64,000 nucleotides of DNA from Saprospiraceae bacterium. GTDB lineage: Bacteria > Bacteroidota > Bacteroidia > Chitinophagales > Saprospiraceae. The notes under the pieces were generated by a model. The model saw nothing but the letters and a program-made list of their open reading frames with translations. It was not told where the DNA came from and did not search any database. Where the stretch lies: the NCBI GenBank assembly GCA_020436935.1, contig JAGQWX010000022.1, positions 16,896 to 80,895 on the forward strand, given 5' to 3'. The translations under genes were made by a program, and so were the position numbers. Numbering within the stretch: position 1 is the first letter of the stretch; each line of letters opens with the position of its first letter. Positions 9,491 through 18,886 of the stretch are shown here, in pieces.

Positions 9491-10262
9491 CAGGCTGGTG
9501 TTGGTCTTTGGTCTTTGGCGTTTTGGGATCTTGGCGTATTGGGATCTTGCGGGCGGGTTCCCTTCAGGGCCAGGGTATAGCGCGGGAAGAATGGGATGTC
9601 TTTGGTCTTTAATTTTTGTGATACCTGATACCTCATAGTACTGGTTGACATGAAAATGACTAAAGTCCAAAAAAGTACTGAGAGCTTCTTTTTCTCTCGC
9701 AATGGCGCAAAGAGATGGTGAGGTTTGAGAACGCAAAGAATACTGAGTTTACCATTAAGTTGAATTAAGATTGTCAATTATTTTTTCAGCATAAATCTGT
9801 GGGCTTTTCTGAGCATATCTGCGGAAAATAGATGACCAGGCTGGTGTTGGTCTTTGGTCTTTGGCGTTTTGGGATCTTAGCGTATTGGCATTTTGGGGGA
9901 ATTGCGGGCGGGTTCCCTTCAGGGCCAGGGTAGAGCGCGGGAAAAATGGGATATTAGGAGGCCAGCGGTTTATTCTAGCCTCTTTTAACTTTTAACCCAT
10001 GATCTTTTTCTCTCACAATGGCGCAAAGAAGTGGTGAGGTTTGAGAACCCAAAATTAACCTGAGTTTAATATTAAGATGAGTTAAGATTGTCAATTATTT
10101 TTTCAGCGTAAATCTGCGAGCTTTTCTGCGCATATATGCGGGAAAAAGACGACCAGGCTGGTGCTGGTCATTGGTCTTTAGTCTTTGTGATGCCTCACAG
10201 TAATGAATGACATGGAAATGACTAATGTAAAAAAACCTAGCACCTAAAACCTAATACCTCAA
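9491..10262. repeat. Degenerate long tandem repeat, about 2.3 copies
   Basis: A non-coding stretch in which one unit recurs from 9491 (346 bases), from 9837 (317 bases) and, partly, from 10154. Each copy opens CAGGCTGGTG(T/C)TGGTC. Copies 1 and 2 share GCGGGCGGGTTCCCTTCAGG, AATGGCGCAAAGA and the stretch GATTGTCAATTATTTTTTCA. Copy 3 keeps a segment (GACATG(A/G)AAATGACTAA) that copy 2 has lost, so copies 2 and 3 are complementary deletion derivatives. The block separates two convergent genes. Apparent reading frames inside it are not conserved between copies and are rejected as genes. Confidence 0.85.
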
Positions 10263-10283
10263 GCAAACAGCAAAGCCCCCTAC

Positions 10284-11327
10284 TCAATTCTCCTCCCTAC
10301 CCCTGATATAAAGTTCCTGGACCAAAATAATGACGATCAAAACTATCGGCGTTGCAAGCACAAGCCCCCATACACCGGTAAGTGATCCCATAAAAAGCTG
10401 ACCGATTAATATCAAAGCCGGCGGCATATTGATGAGCTTTTTCTGAATGGTAGTAGTGATGAAATTGCTCTCAATGAATTGTATCAAAACATATAACCCA
10501 ATCACCAGCAGGGCCATTTGCTGACTCTCCATCAAGCCCAGGAGTACCGCAGGGATCAAAGCCAGCAAAGGGCCAAAGTTTGGAATAAAGCTGATCAGGC
10601 CTGCCAATAATGCAAGCACCAGCCACAGAGGCATGCCAAGGATGGCAAGGCCAATGGCGGTCATTACAAAAACAACCGTCATCGAAAACAATTGACCTTT
10701 CAACCATTTTTGCAATTGCTCACCCAGGGTTTGAAGAACTTCTTTGGCCCTCTCTTGCCCTGAGACAGGAATGAGTTGGATGATGCCATTGGTATATGTT
10801 TTTGGTGAAATGGTAAAGAAAATACCGATGAATAAAACCACATAAACATCCCCTAGCATACCAAAAGTAGATTGAAAAAACTGTTGGGCAAACCCCTGCA
10901 TCTTTTCCATCGAACCTTGAGAAGAAGCATGAGCAATAAATTTGGCCCCAATAGCACTTTCGTTCAGCCAGGCCTTGGCCTTTTCAAATGTTTTTGGCAG
11001 TGTATCGACCAATTCTACAAATTGATCCTGGACTTTTGCGCCAATGAGCCAAAACAAAGCCAATAGAATAACGCTGGTTCCTATTACTGAAATTCCAAGG
11101 CATATGCCTTCTTTCCAATTGGTTTTATCCTGTATGATTCCACTGAGCGCTCTGAAAAATATGGCAATGAGACTGCCGGCAAAAATCAAAAGAAAAACAT
11201 TGAATGTTTTACAGATCAGGCAGACCATTCCGATGACGAAAACGGCAATGGCGACAGTTATCCAGACTTTTTTCTGGAAAAGATCAAGTTCAGATGACTT
11301 GGCAGAAGGATTTTCTTTCGCTGGCAT
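10284..11327 (-). CDS. AI-2E family transporter (TqsA/PerM-like permease)
   Basis: A 347-residue inner-membrane protein with seven to eight hydrophobic segments. The family pattern is clear: N-terminal helices (residues 15-85), a long amphipathic soluble segment (85-155), then the conserved block FIPNFGPLLALIPAVLLGL near residue 245 and the C-terminal helix ending VWGLVLATPIVLIVIILVQE. Members of PF01594 export small molecules or ions; the AI-2 link holds for E. coli TqsA but is not general. Transcribed alone, facing the repeat block. Confidence 0.9.
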   Translation of the reverse strand: MPAKENPSAKSSELDLFQKKVWITVAIAVFVIGMVCLICKTFNVFLLIFAGSLIAIFFRALSGIIQDKTNWKEGICLGISVIGTSVILLALFWLIGAKVQDQFVELVDTLPKTFEKAKAWLNESAIGAKFIAHASSQGSMEKMQGFAQQFFQSTFGMLGDVYVVLFIGIFFTISPKTYTNGIIQLIPVSGQERAKEVLQTLGEQLQKWLKGQLFSMTVVFVMTAIGLAILGMPLWLVLALLAGLISFIPNFGPLLALIPAVLLGLMESQQMALLVIGLYVLIQFIESNFITTTIQKKLINMPPALILIGQLFMGSLTGVWGLVLATPIVLIVIILVQELYIRGREEN

Positions 11328-11441
11328 GTATTCAGGTTTGATATTTGTATTGAGCCCTGAAAACGCTTAGACATCCTGACTTGTTTTGAGCTTTATTTGC
11401 ACACTTGCTTCAATTGAAATGTCCCCGACTTTACTACAGGA

Positions 11442-12140
11442 TTATTCCTCATCGGGCAATTCTTCCAGTACCTTGCCAGTTTTATCAATGAGGAGATGTT
11501 TACCATCAGTAGTCCAGACTTCTGCGTTTTGATCCATAAAATCACCGGCCCAGCTGTATTGTGCTTCGATGACTATGGCCCCTGACTTGTCGATGTATCC
11601 CCATAAACCATCCTGCAATGCATCGTGCTCACCATCTATATTTTCGGTTTTTCCTCCTGTATTGAAAGCTGCCAGTCCATCGCTAAAAGGAGACACAAAA
11701 TCATAATCGGCTGGTATTTCGATATTTCCTTTTAGATCCGCAAAACCCATTTTTTCATTTTCAACGATTCTGAAGAGGTCCCCTTTTACATAGTCCACCC
11801 CATTATCATAGACAAAAGGTGTCAATATTTTTTTCCCTGTTTTGTCTATGGCTAACCAGCCATCAGCTTCGGTTACAAAAGCCATTTCAAACAAAGTATC
11901 AGAAGTGGTAAATGTATATCTTGGGGGGATAACTACCTCTCCTTCAGTGTTTTTATAACCCCAAAGTGGGCCTTCAGTACCTTCTTCGGAAAAAGCCAAC
12001 AAATACGAGTCTTCGACTTTTGGCTTACATGAAGTGGCTGATAAAATGATCAATAAAGCACCTGCTGCAAATATTTTAAAAACCACATTGAGATTTGGCT
12101 TTGTGGAAAGGTCAATAGATATTATTGTAGAAGACTTCAT
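11442..12140 (-). CDS. WG-repeat lipoprotein
   Basis: A 232-residue protein from the ATG at 12138-12140; the longer frame begins with TTG six codons earlier. The N-terminus is long but ends in a lipobox (LSATSC), pointing to a lipid-anchored envelope protein. The mature part is built of WG repeats, about 40 residues each: GPLWGYKNTEGEVVIPPRY, GWLAIDKTGKKILTPFVYD, MGFADLKGNIEIPADYDF, DGLWGYIDKSGAIVIEAQY. WG repeats are beta-rich scaffolds with no known catalytic role. It lies between the permease and the tricorn-type protease genes, same strand, with separate spacing. Confidence 0.85.
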   Translation of the reverse strand: MKSSTIISIDLSTKPNLNVVFKIFAAGALLIILSATSCKPKVEDSYLLAFSEEGTEGPLWGYKNTEGEVVIPPRYTFTTSDTLFEMAFVTEADGWLAIDKTGKKILTPFVYDNGVDYVKGDLFRIVENEKMGFADLKGNIEIPADYDFVSPFSDGLAAFNTGGKTENIDGEHDALQDGLWGYIDKSGAIVIEAQYSWAGDFMDQNAEVWTTDGKHLLIDKTGKVLEELPDEE

Positions 12141-12255
12141 TTGCGTTAATTTATTCAATTCTAAACTCCTTATTGTAACATATTTATTGCAAAGGTATGG
12201 GTTAATACTGCTTTAAAATTTGAATTAAAACACAATATATCATTCAAAAGACTGT

Positions 12256-15200
12256 CTAATCTTTCGCCCTCTTGACCCTTACCGGATCCTGAGGTTGTGG
12301 CAACAATTTCACCTCCTGAGTTTTTAACAGATCCATTGCCACCTGAATGGCTTTCTCCAGCTGTGGATCATGGCCTTCAATTACGGCCTTTGGGTCTTGT
12401 TCTACCAAAATATCCGGTGCAATGCCCTTATTTTCTACGTCCCATTCTCCCTTCAAATTATAAAAACCACCCCGTGGTGCGGTCATATAACCTCCGTCAA
12501 TTAGGTTAGGAACATCCCAAATGCCCACCAGGCCTCCCCAGGTTTTAGTGCCAACCAATGGACCAATGTTTCGCATTTTAAACATATAAGGCAGCATATC
12601 TCCTCCTGAACCTGCCATCTCGTTGATCAGCATGACTTTAGGTCCAAAAATTCCCGCGTTGGGCGCTGTAAATGGCTGTCGCGTGCTTGTTGGATTATTG
12701 AAATAGCCCAGTAAATCTCTCGCGAGCAAGTCTGTAATATAGTCCGCAATGGAACCGCCATGATTGAATCTTTCATCAATAATGGCTCCTTTTTTATGCT
12801 TTTGTGCAAAGTAATACCGATTGAAATTGCTATAGCCGCCTTCACCTGTATCTGGCAACCAAACATAAGCCAGTTTACCTTCTGAGAGGGAGTCTACAAG
12901 TTTCCTGTTGTTTTCAACCCAGGCATATTGCCTCAGATAAAACTCGTGTGGCACCGGCACAACGGTCGAGGTAGTGGTATCTTTTAATGAGATCGATTTA
13001 CCGGTCGATATTTTGATTTGTTTACCGGCTGTTTGAGAAAAATAGGAATAGATATTGACTTCTGTATCAAGAGCTATGCCATTGACTGCCAGCAAATAAT
13101 CACCATTGCTGATATTAATACCCGGTCCGCTCAATGGGGCTTTCACAGAGGCATTCCAGCTTTCTCCGGTATATATTTTTTTAATCCGGTATTTGCCATT
13201 TTCAATCGTGATGTCAGCACCTAGCAAACCGGTAGGGATTCGTTCTACTTCAGGATAGTCACCGCCTCCAACAAAAGAATGTCCTATGGAAGTCTCTCCG
13301 CCAAGGATATCCAGCACATAATTCAGATCAGAGCGATGCTTCACGTGGTCTATCCAGGGACTATAAGTCTTATAAGCCCAGTCGAGGTCCAGTCCGTGCA
13401 CATTATCGACATAAAAATAATCTCTTTGGAACCTCCAGGCTTCTCTGAAAATTTGTTTCCATTCCAAAACAGGATTAACCTGGATTTTTATTCCAGCCAT
13501 AGAAACACTTTCTTCTGCAGGATTGGGCATTGCTCCAACAGTCGACAATACCACCTGCTGATCAGCGGTCGTATACATGTAATGCTCTCCATCTGCAGCT
13601 ATTTCAAATCCTATAACGCCTTTTGCAACTTCCTCCGGACTCCTTTTTTCTAATGTGAACCGATGCAAAATCATTCCTGGTTCATTGGGGATGTATTCTG
13701 TAAATAGAATAACTCCTTCCTTGGCAGACTTGATTTGATCATATGATTTTGCTGGAATGGGCAAGCCAATGATGCGTTGCTCGAGACCCTCGAAGTCTAT
13801 TTTTACTATACTCGCTGTGTCTGCTGGAATTTCAATGACTATATCTTCTTTTTTCTTCTTCTTGTTTTTTACAGGTTCAGGTGCGGGTGGAGCAACCTCT
13901 TCGATTTTGATGGCTTCATCATCACTTTCGGGAGCAAGAGGGGAAGCGGTCTCCCTGGAAAGTACTGCCATGTAAATGGAGCTATTGATGCGATGATCGA
14001 AAGAAGACATATCCAGCCAACCCACATTCATACCATAATCGATACTGGCTTTAAAATACAAATATTTACCGCTTTTATCCCAGGCGGGGGAACTGCAATC
14101 TGCCATTCCATCTGTGATTTGGAAAGATTTTTTCTGATCAAGCGAATAAATAAAAATGGCTGAATATTCATTGCTCAGCCTTTTGGTATACGCCAGCCAT
14201 TTGGAATCCGGGGCCCATTCTCCATAGATGACATGGACAGGGTGAGCAAACCCCTCATCATCAATATTAGTGAGTTTTCCTGTTGCCACCTCGGCTATCC
14301 ATAATGTTCTGTTTTCATTATAAAAGCTGATATATTTGGAATCAGGTGACCATTTCGGTTTGTAGAAAAAAGTTGGATTTTCGATAGGAATCACTTTTTT
14401 GTTCATGCCAAACTGGTCTGCAATGACGAGTTGGTACTCACCGCTCTCGTCAGAAAACCAGCTGATGTGTTGACCATCAGGAGACCATGCTACCCCTCTG
14501 TCTGCAACTCCCGGACTGTTGGATATATTTCGCGGATCGCCCTTTTTAGCAGGAATGGTGAATATATCTCCCCGACCCGAGACCGCTATTCTTTTACCAT
14601 TTGGGGATAAACATGCCGATTCAATGTATTTGTTGATGCTGCTCCAGTGAGTGCGTGTCCAAGGAAAATCTCCTTTGACTTCGATCGTAAGTTTTTGGGG
14701 CTGGGAAGAACCTGGCGAAAGCGTATATAAATAGCCTCCATTTTCAAAGATCAGATTTGACAAATCACCTTCAAGGCTTTTACAATCAAATTCTTTGAAA
14801 AATGTAACCTGCTTCAAAGACTTGATCCCCAAATCATATGACCAGATGTTCATGGTAAAATTTCTGTCAGAGAGAAAATAAATGGTATTGCCCATCCAGA
14901 CCGGATCAATATCCCTGCTCTCTTCCCACGGCAACTTTGTCGTAGCATAAGTTTTGAGATCAAATATTCTGAGCGGGCCGTTCTGTCCACCCCGATAATT
15001 CCTGAATTCAGTTTCCCATGGTGCGATTTGTTCGTATACAAATTGTTGCCCATCGGGTGAAAACTTCCCATTGGCAGCACGCGGAAGTACAAATGGCGTG
15101 GGGTTACCTCCATGGGCACTCACCAACCACAGTTGGTCCGGATCCAGATAAGGACCATTTTTTCTGCCCGAAGAAAACACCACCTGGCGACCATCATTGG

Positions 15201-15552
15201 TCCATCCAATGACAACATCTTCCCCCGGATGCCAGGTCAATCGCTTAGGATCACCTCCTTCAACATGCACCACAAAAACGTCGGTGTTTCCATCGTATTC
15301 ACCAGTGAAAGCTATCGTTTTGCCATCAGGAGAGAAATGAGGGTTGGCCTCTACACCTTCAAATGCAGTGAGTCTTTCTACCTGGGATCCATCCTTATTG
15401 GCGGTCCAAAGGTCTCCTGCATAGGTAAAAGCAATTTTATTCCCATTTATCGCCGGATTTCTGAGCAATCTGGTCTCCTGAGCAAATGCCTGGCTAACGG
15501 TAAAAAGTAAGAATATCCAAAGGGTGTTAAAGGTAGATCTTGAGCTGCTCAT
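12256..15552 (-). CDS. Tricorn-type S41 protease
   Basis: A 1098-residue secreted protease (signal peptide 1-24, cleaved after FAQ). Residues about 30-560 hold WD40-like PD40 beta-propeller repeats (HFSPDGKTIAFTGEYDGNTD, KFSPDGQQFVYE and others). An acidic/lysine-rich linker (about 545-580, KNKKKKKEDIVIE) follows, then the core domain, a PDZ domain (about 800-870) and the S41 catalytic domain. The nucleophile is Ser982 in MAGSGGDMLPY; the catalytic His is likely in SIGHSFVGGG. Tricorn proteins trim peptides; the exported Bacteroidota members probably do so in the periplasm. Length is normal for the family (about 1050-1100). Confidence 0.93.
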   Translation of the reverse strand: MSSSRSTFNTLWIFLLFTVSQAFAQETRLLRNPAINGNKIAFTYAGDLWTANKDGSQVERLTAFEGVEANPHFSPDGKTIAFTGEYDGNTDVFVVHVEGGDPKRLTWHPGEDVVIGWTNDGRQVVFSSGRKNGPYLDPDQLWLVSAHGGNPTPFVLPRAANGKFSPDGQQFVYEQIAPWETEFRNYRGGQNGPLRIFDLKTYATTKLPWEESRDIDPVWMGNTIYFLSDRNFTMNIWSYDLGIKSLKQVTFFKEFDCKSLEGDLSNLIFENGGYLYTLSPGSSQPQKLTIEVKGDFPWTRTHWSSINKYIESACLSPNGKRIAVSGRGDIFTIPAKKGDPRNISNSPGVADRGVAWSPDGQHISWFSDESGEYQLVIADQFGMNKKVIPIENPTFFYKPKWSPDSKYISFYNENRTLWIAEVATGKLTNIDDEGFAHPVHVIYGEWAPDSKWLAYTKRLSNEYSAIFIYSLDQKKSFQITDGMADCSSPAWDKSGKYLYFKASIDYGMNVGWLDMSSFDHRINSSIYMAVLSRETASPLAPESDDEAIKIEEVAPPAPEPVKNKKKKKEDIVIEIPADTASIVKIDFEGLEQRIIGLPIPAKSYDQIKSAKEGVILFTEYIPNEPGMILHRFTLEKRSPEEVAKGVIGFEIAADGEHYMYTTADQQVVLSTVGAMPNPAEESVSMAGIKIQVNPVLEWKQIFREAWRFQRDYFYVDNVHGLDLDWAYKTYSPWIDHVKHRSDLNYVLDILGGETSIGHSFVGGGDYPEVERIPTGLLGADITIENGKYRIKKIYTGESWNASVKAPLSGPGINISNGDYLLAVNGIALDTEVNIYSYFSQTAGKQIKISTGKSISLKDTTTSTVVPVPHEFYLRQYAWVENNRKLVDSLSEGKLAYVWLPDTGEGGYSNFNRYYFAQKHKKGAIIDERFNHGGSIADYITDLLARDLLGYFNNPTSTRQPFTAPNAGIFGPKVMLINEMAGSGGDMLPYMFKMRNIGPLVGTKTWGGLVGIWDVPNLIDGGYMTAPRGGFYNLKGEWDVENKGIAPDILVEQDPKAVIEGHDPQLEKAIQVAMDLLKTQEVKLLPQPQDPVRVKRAKD

Positions 15553-15812
15553 GAAGTGAATTGTTTATGGTTATGGTTCTATTCGGCCAATCAAGGCATT
15601 TTAAACTTGCCCTGAGTACATTCAAATGTATGAAAATAAAATAATTATTACGCAGATTGCTCGAAGTTGAAAACTTCTCAAAAACATAGTTTTCCTCAGG
15701 TCTTAAACTCTTTCCAGGGCAATAAAGCAAGATCTAATGCAAATAGGACCAGTTATGATTGCATTTAAATACAATTATTAAATATTTATCTACGAAATCC
15801 TTCAGAATATTT

Positions 15813-15944
15813 TATGCAATTCTCCATTTTAGCATATGTAATTCTACAGTTTTATTTATGTAATTCTACATTTTATCTTATGTAATTCTACATTTTATTT
15901 TATGTAATTCTACAGTTTTATCTATGTAATTTTCCATTTTAGGA
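15813..15944. repeat. Six-unit 22-bp direct repeat array upstream of the first DUF4143 ATPase
   Basis: Units start at 15813, 15835, 15857, 15879, 15901 and 15923, an exact 22-base period with no spacers. The consensus is TATGTAATTCTACATTTTAT; the outer two units are most diverged (TATGCAATTCTCCATTTTA, TATGTAATTTTCCATTTTA). Each unit carries a small dyad, TGTA-N4-TACA. The array ends 20 bases before a TATATTTA element at 15965 and 48 bases before the ATG at 15992, so it overlaps the expected upstream promoter half. The surrounding 15553-15991 contains no other gene. Confidence 0.92.
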
Positions 15945-15991
15945 TGTGATATCATAGCAATCACTATATTTACAGGATAAAATGATTTTCC

Positions 15992-17152
15992 ATGAGTTCA
16001 TCGGATTATATATCAAGAAAATCGAGAGCATATTTTAACGAAGTAGCAAAGTACTACCCCATACTCAGTGTTTCGGGACCGAGGCAAGCCGGAAAAACTT
16101 CGTTTATCAGAGAAATGAAACCTGATTTCGATTACATCACTTTTGAAGATCCGGATATAAGGCAACTATTTTATGAAGACCCTAGAAGTTTCCTTGAGAA
16201 ATACGACCACAATGCCGTATTTGATGAAGCTCAGAACATTCCAGAACTTTTCTCTTATCTCCAGGGCATGGTTGATAAAGACCGGAGACCGTGTAGATTT
16301 ATCCTCACCGGATCTCAAAACTATCTGATGCAACACAACATCTCTCAGTCATTGGCTGGCAGGATTGGTCTCATTACCTTATTGCCTTTGCAGCTTGGTG
16401 AGCTTAAAGACACATCTTATTGGACCGATGATGTCTATGAATTGATGCACAGAGGTTTTTACCCTGGGTGTATTGTCAACGAGATTCCAACATCTATTTT
16501 TTATAAAAACTATATTTCTACCATTCTTGAGCGGGACATTTCAGATTTGATCCATGTGTCAAGCAAGCGAAACTTCAGACTTTTTATAAAACTATGCGCC
16601 AATTATGCAGGCAATATGATCAATCTCACCAATATCAGCAATCTGCTCAACGTAAGCGCCACAACAGTGAGCAATTGGCTATCGATACTTGAGTCTTCAT
16701 ACATCATTTATTTTTTGCAGCCCTATTTTCAAAATTTCGAAAAGAGGATAGTAAAAACACCCAAGTTGTATTTTTATGATACAGGACTACTCTGTCATTT
16801 ACTGGGAATAAAAAGCGGAGATGCACTTTTTCATAGCAAGCATTCAGGCCACGTCTTTGAAAATTTTGTCATTACAGAAAAATACAAAAAAGCTTTCCAC
16901 AATGGAGATGAAATAAGTTTGTACTTCTTACGGGACAGCAATGGCGTAGAAGTAGATGTTGTTGAAGAAATGGGCGACGATAACATCATGTTTCAGGAGA
17001 TAAAATCAACCTCTACTTTTAACAGCAGCCTGGCCAAGAACTTGAATAAATTTCAAAGTAAATCTTTAAACATATCAAAAAAAGTGATCTATAATGGTGA
17101 AAATCTCAAGGTAAATGATGTGGTGTATGAGGGGTGGAAGGAATTGGTGTGA
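15992..17152 (+). CDS. AAA ATPase with DUF4143 domain
   Basis: A 386-residue protein. Walker A is GPRQAGKTS (residues 29-37), Walker B is AVFDEAQ, and sensor 1 is the FILTGSQNYLM motif, all in the N-terminal AAA_14 domain (about 20-160). A winged-helix-like segment follows (NISNLLNVSATTVSNWLSIL, about 215-235). The C-terminal DUF4143 domain (about 215-350) ends with a nuclease-like fold carrying EVDVVEE and FQEIKST. The family is widespread, often accessory, and lacks a settled function. A six-unit repeat array sits just upstream. A second member lies at 54634-55746. Confidence 0.9.
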   Translation: MSSSDYISRKSRAYFNEVAKYYPILSVSGPRQAGKTSFIREMKPDFDYITFEDPDIRQLFYEDPRSFLEKYDHNAVFDEAQNIPELFSYLQGMVDKDRRPCRFILTGSQNYLMQHNISQSLAGRIGLITLLPLQLGELKDTSYWTDDVYELMHRGFYPGCIVNEIPTSIFYKNYISTILERDISDLIHVSSKRNFRLFIKLCANYAGNMINLTNISNLLNVSATTVSNWLSILESSYIIYFLQPYFQNFEKRIVKTPKLYFYDTGLLCHLLGIKSGDALFHSKHSGHVFENFVITEKYKKAFHNGDEISLYFLRDSNGVEVDVVEEMGDDNIMFQEIKSTSTFNSSLAKNLNKFQSKSLNISKKVIYNGENLKVNDVVYEGWKELV

Positions 17153-17183
17153 AGCAAAGTAAAAATGAAAACGGGCCCCTTAA

Positions 17184-17795
17184 TCAGTCTGAATATTTTA
17201 CAGAATCAATCAACTTCAAAATACGCTCCCGGGTCTGTGGCCACTCATCGTTAATGATGCTGTAATATGCAGTATTTCTAACCGTACCATCTCCCTGAAT
17301 TCGGTCCTTTCGCAGTATGCCTTCAAAAACACCACCAATTTTTTCAATTGCTTTTCTGGACCTCCAATTATCGTCTTTGGTTTTTATTTGTACCCTGTTT
17401 GCATGTAATGTTTCGAAACAAAAGGTGAGCAAAAGCAATTTTGCCTCAGGATTGACCCTGCTTCCCCAATGTTCCCTTTGGATCCATGTCCAGCCTATTT
17501 CAAGTTTTTTATCGGCGGGATATAAATCAAACAGTCTGGTTGAACCAATAAGTTTGCCAGTACCGCGGTGCCTGATCACAAAAGGATATTGTCGATGAAA
17601 TTTCCTTTCTTCAATGGCAAATTCATAAGCCTTAAAAAAGGTATTTCTGTCGGAACAATCTGTAGGTGTCAATGCCCACAATGCCTTATCTGAACCGGCA
17701 ATAAACAATTCTTCAAGATGCTCCTGTTCAAGGGGCAGAAGTTCAATGCTTTCTGACTTTAATATGGTTGGGTGCTTAATCCATTCTGTTTGCAT
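17184..17795 (-). CDS. GNAT-family N-acetyltransferase (RimJ/RimL type)
   Basis: A 203-residue protein from the ATG at 17793-17795; a TTG two codons upstream is the alternative. It has the RimL-like acetyltransferase pattern: an LxPLExxHLEEL opening, the strands GKLIGSTRLFDL and KKLEIGWTWIQREHWGSRVN, and the helix with ANRVQIKTKDDNWRSRKAIE. These proteins acetylate amino groups of proteins or small molecules with acetyl-CoA; the substrate is unknown. It converges with the DUF4143 ATPase gene, with about 30 bases between stops. Confidence 0.88.
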   Translation of the reverse strand: MQTEWIKHPTILKSESIELLPLEQEHLEELFIAGSDKALWALTPTDCSDRNTFFKAYEFAIEERKFHRQYPFVIRHRGTGKLIGSTRLFDLYPADKKLEIGWTWIQREHWGSRVNPEAKLLLLTFCFETLHANRVQIKTKDDNWRSRKAIEKIGGVFEGILRKDRIQGDGTVRNTAYYSIINDEWPQTRERILKLIDSVKYSD

Positions 17796-17855
17796 GCTCA
17801 AAGATTGGGAAAAAATTAGAAAACATAATGTTAGAGCTATATTCTAAATCCAAGA

Positions 17856-18266
17856 TTATACCTGTGCCAAATACTCAAGCGGTGTAAATATGGCCAGCTT
17901 GGATAGCATAAAATCTTTAGTATTTCTAGTGATAATAATTTTGTGGCCACCAGCCTCAGCACAAAAATTTTGAACTGCATCTTCAAAATCCTTAAATGCA
18001 GAAAAATGAGCTTGTTTGATAACAGATTCATTTAAATGCTCCACACGAACCAGTGCAAGCATTTTCTCAACAGCCATATCGGCTTTCGTTTTGCCCTCCA
18101 ACTTACTGACAATGTAGTGAATATTGGTTATGGTAGTTGGTGCAACATACAAGCTTATTGACCCTGAAATGGACAAATCAATGATTCTCTCAATAGCTGG
18201 TAAAAAGGGTTCCCGGGCCAATAGCAAATCCAACAACACATTTGTATCAAGGAATACTTTTTCCAT
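17856..18266 (-). CDS. PIN-domain toxin (VapC-like)
   Basis: A 136-residue PIN-fold ribonuclease. The acidic metal-binding positions are recognisable: Asp7 in MEKVFLDTNVLLD, the acidic pair in FKDFEDAVQ, and an Asp in the TRNTKDF motif near the C-terminus. Related toxins cleave RNA, often tRNA. It is encoded 11 bases downstream of the antitoxin gene on the same strand, the usual antitoxin-first arrangement of VapBC modules. Confidence 0.9.
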   Translation of the reverse strand: MEKVFLDTNVLLDLLLAREPFLPAIERIIDLSISGSISLYVAPTTITNIHYIVSKLEGKTKADMAVEKMLALVRVEHLNESVIKQAHFSAFKDFEDAVQNFCAEAGGHKIIITRNTKDFMLSKLAIFTPLEYLAQV

Positions 18267-18277
18267 AAAAGCTTTTC

Positions 18278-18535
18278 TTATTCCTTAATATACTTATCGA
18301 TGAGTGCACCGGTCAAAATCTCGCTATCATTTTCTATCCTTATTGGAATTTTGACAAAGCCTCTTAATTCCTTGACAATTTTGTGCTTACTTTTATAATC
18401 TGAAGAAGGCTTTCTATTTGTCAAAGCTTTCAAATATTCCTCAATGATGGCAGACAAACTTTTACCTTCTTCTGCTGCATAAGCTTTAGCATTTTCAATA
18501 ACCTCTTGAGAAACAGATAAAGTCAACTTTGACAT
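18278..18535 (-). CDS. Ribbon-helix-helix antitoxin (DUF6364-like)
   Basis: An 85-residue protein. The first 45 residues read as a ribbon-helix-helix DNA-binding domain: strand KLTLSVSQ, helix EVIENAKAYAAEEG, then KSLSAIIEEYLKALTN. The rest is a charged tail that would wrap the PIN toxin. It is the first gene of a two-gene module with 17856-18266. A direct repeat of TACGTAC overlaps its start codon, a natural autoregulatory operator. Confidence 0.88.
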   Translation of the reverse strand: MSKLTLSVSQEVIENAKAYAAEEGKSLSAIIEEYLKALTNRKPSSDYKSKHKIVKELRGFVKIPIRIENDSEILTGALIDKYIKE

Positions 18536-18555
18536 ACGTACATTTTTATACGTAC
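18535..18555. promoter_or_regulatory. Putative operator of the antitoxin-PIN module
   Basis: TACGTAC occurs at 18535-18541 and again at 18549-18555, 14 bases apart. Each contains the palindrome TACGTA. The first copy touches the antitoxin start codon (18533-18535). Two phased copies fit a dimer-of-dimers ribbon-helix-helix repressor. Binding is inferred from position and symmetry only. Confidence 0.6.
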
Positions 18556-18648
18556 AAAAATAAATATTTTTAAAGTAATTGTCAAGAGCCTTTTAACTTC
18601 AACGTTCACGCCTTTCTGTAAGGAAGCCTCCGTAACCTTTGGTTAGTA

Positions 18649-18886
18649 TTATGATGAAAAGCGCTTTTTAATCCAGCCTATTGACTGCATGGATCGTTTT
18701 GTAATGCGCAAAATGACGCTAAAGCGGATGTTTTCTTGCTCATCCAAGACTGAAAAAATATCAATATTGTAATTGATTTTTTGGATGCCTGCCACATAAC
18801 ACACCATCAAAACCAATGATTAGATCTATAATCTCCATGACCTCATCATATTCAACATGATTTTTACCATTAAATTCAAAAGCCAT
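18649..18886 (-). pseudogene. Frameshifted small gene, product unknown
   Basis: From the ATG at 18884-18886 one frame reads MAFEFNGKNHVEYDEVMEII and continues for 41 codons. A second frame overlapping its end reads AGIQKINYNIDIFSVLDEQE and continues to IKKRFSS and a stop at 18649-18651. Both pieces look coding, and a +1 shift near GTGTTATGTGGCAGG would fuse them into about 80 residues. Alternatively the second piece starts at its own ATG (MVCYVAGIQ). No family is recognised. The remaining 18536-18648 and 18887-18972 hold nothing more than the operator above. Confidence 0.5.

Noticed and set aside
9479..9777. Two overlapping minus-strand frames of 85 and 95 codons
   Set aside because: They fall inside the degenerate tandem repeat and are not preserved in the other copies, so they are chance frames.
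13279..13653. Plus-strand frame of 124 codons inside the tricorn-type protease
   Set aside because: It is a shadow of the minus-strand gene, which has full domain support.
15813..15944. CRISPR-like array
   Set aside because: Units are directly adjacent with a 22-base period and no variable spacers; no cas genes are near. It is a tandem repeat.
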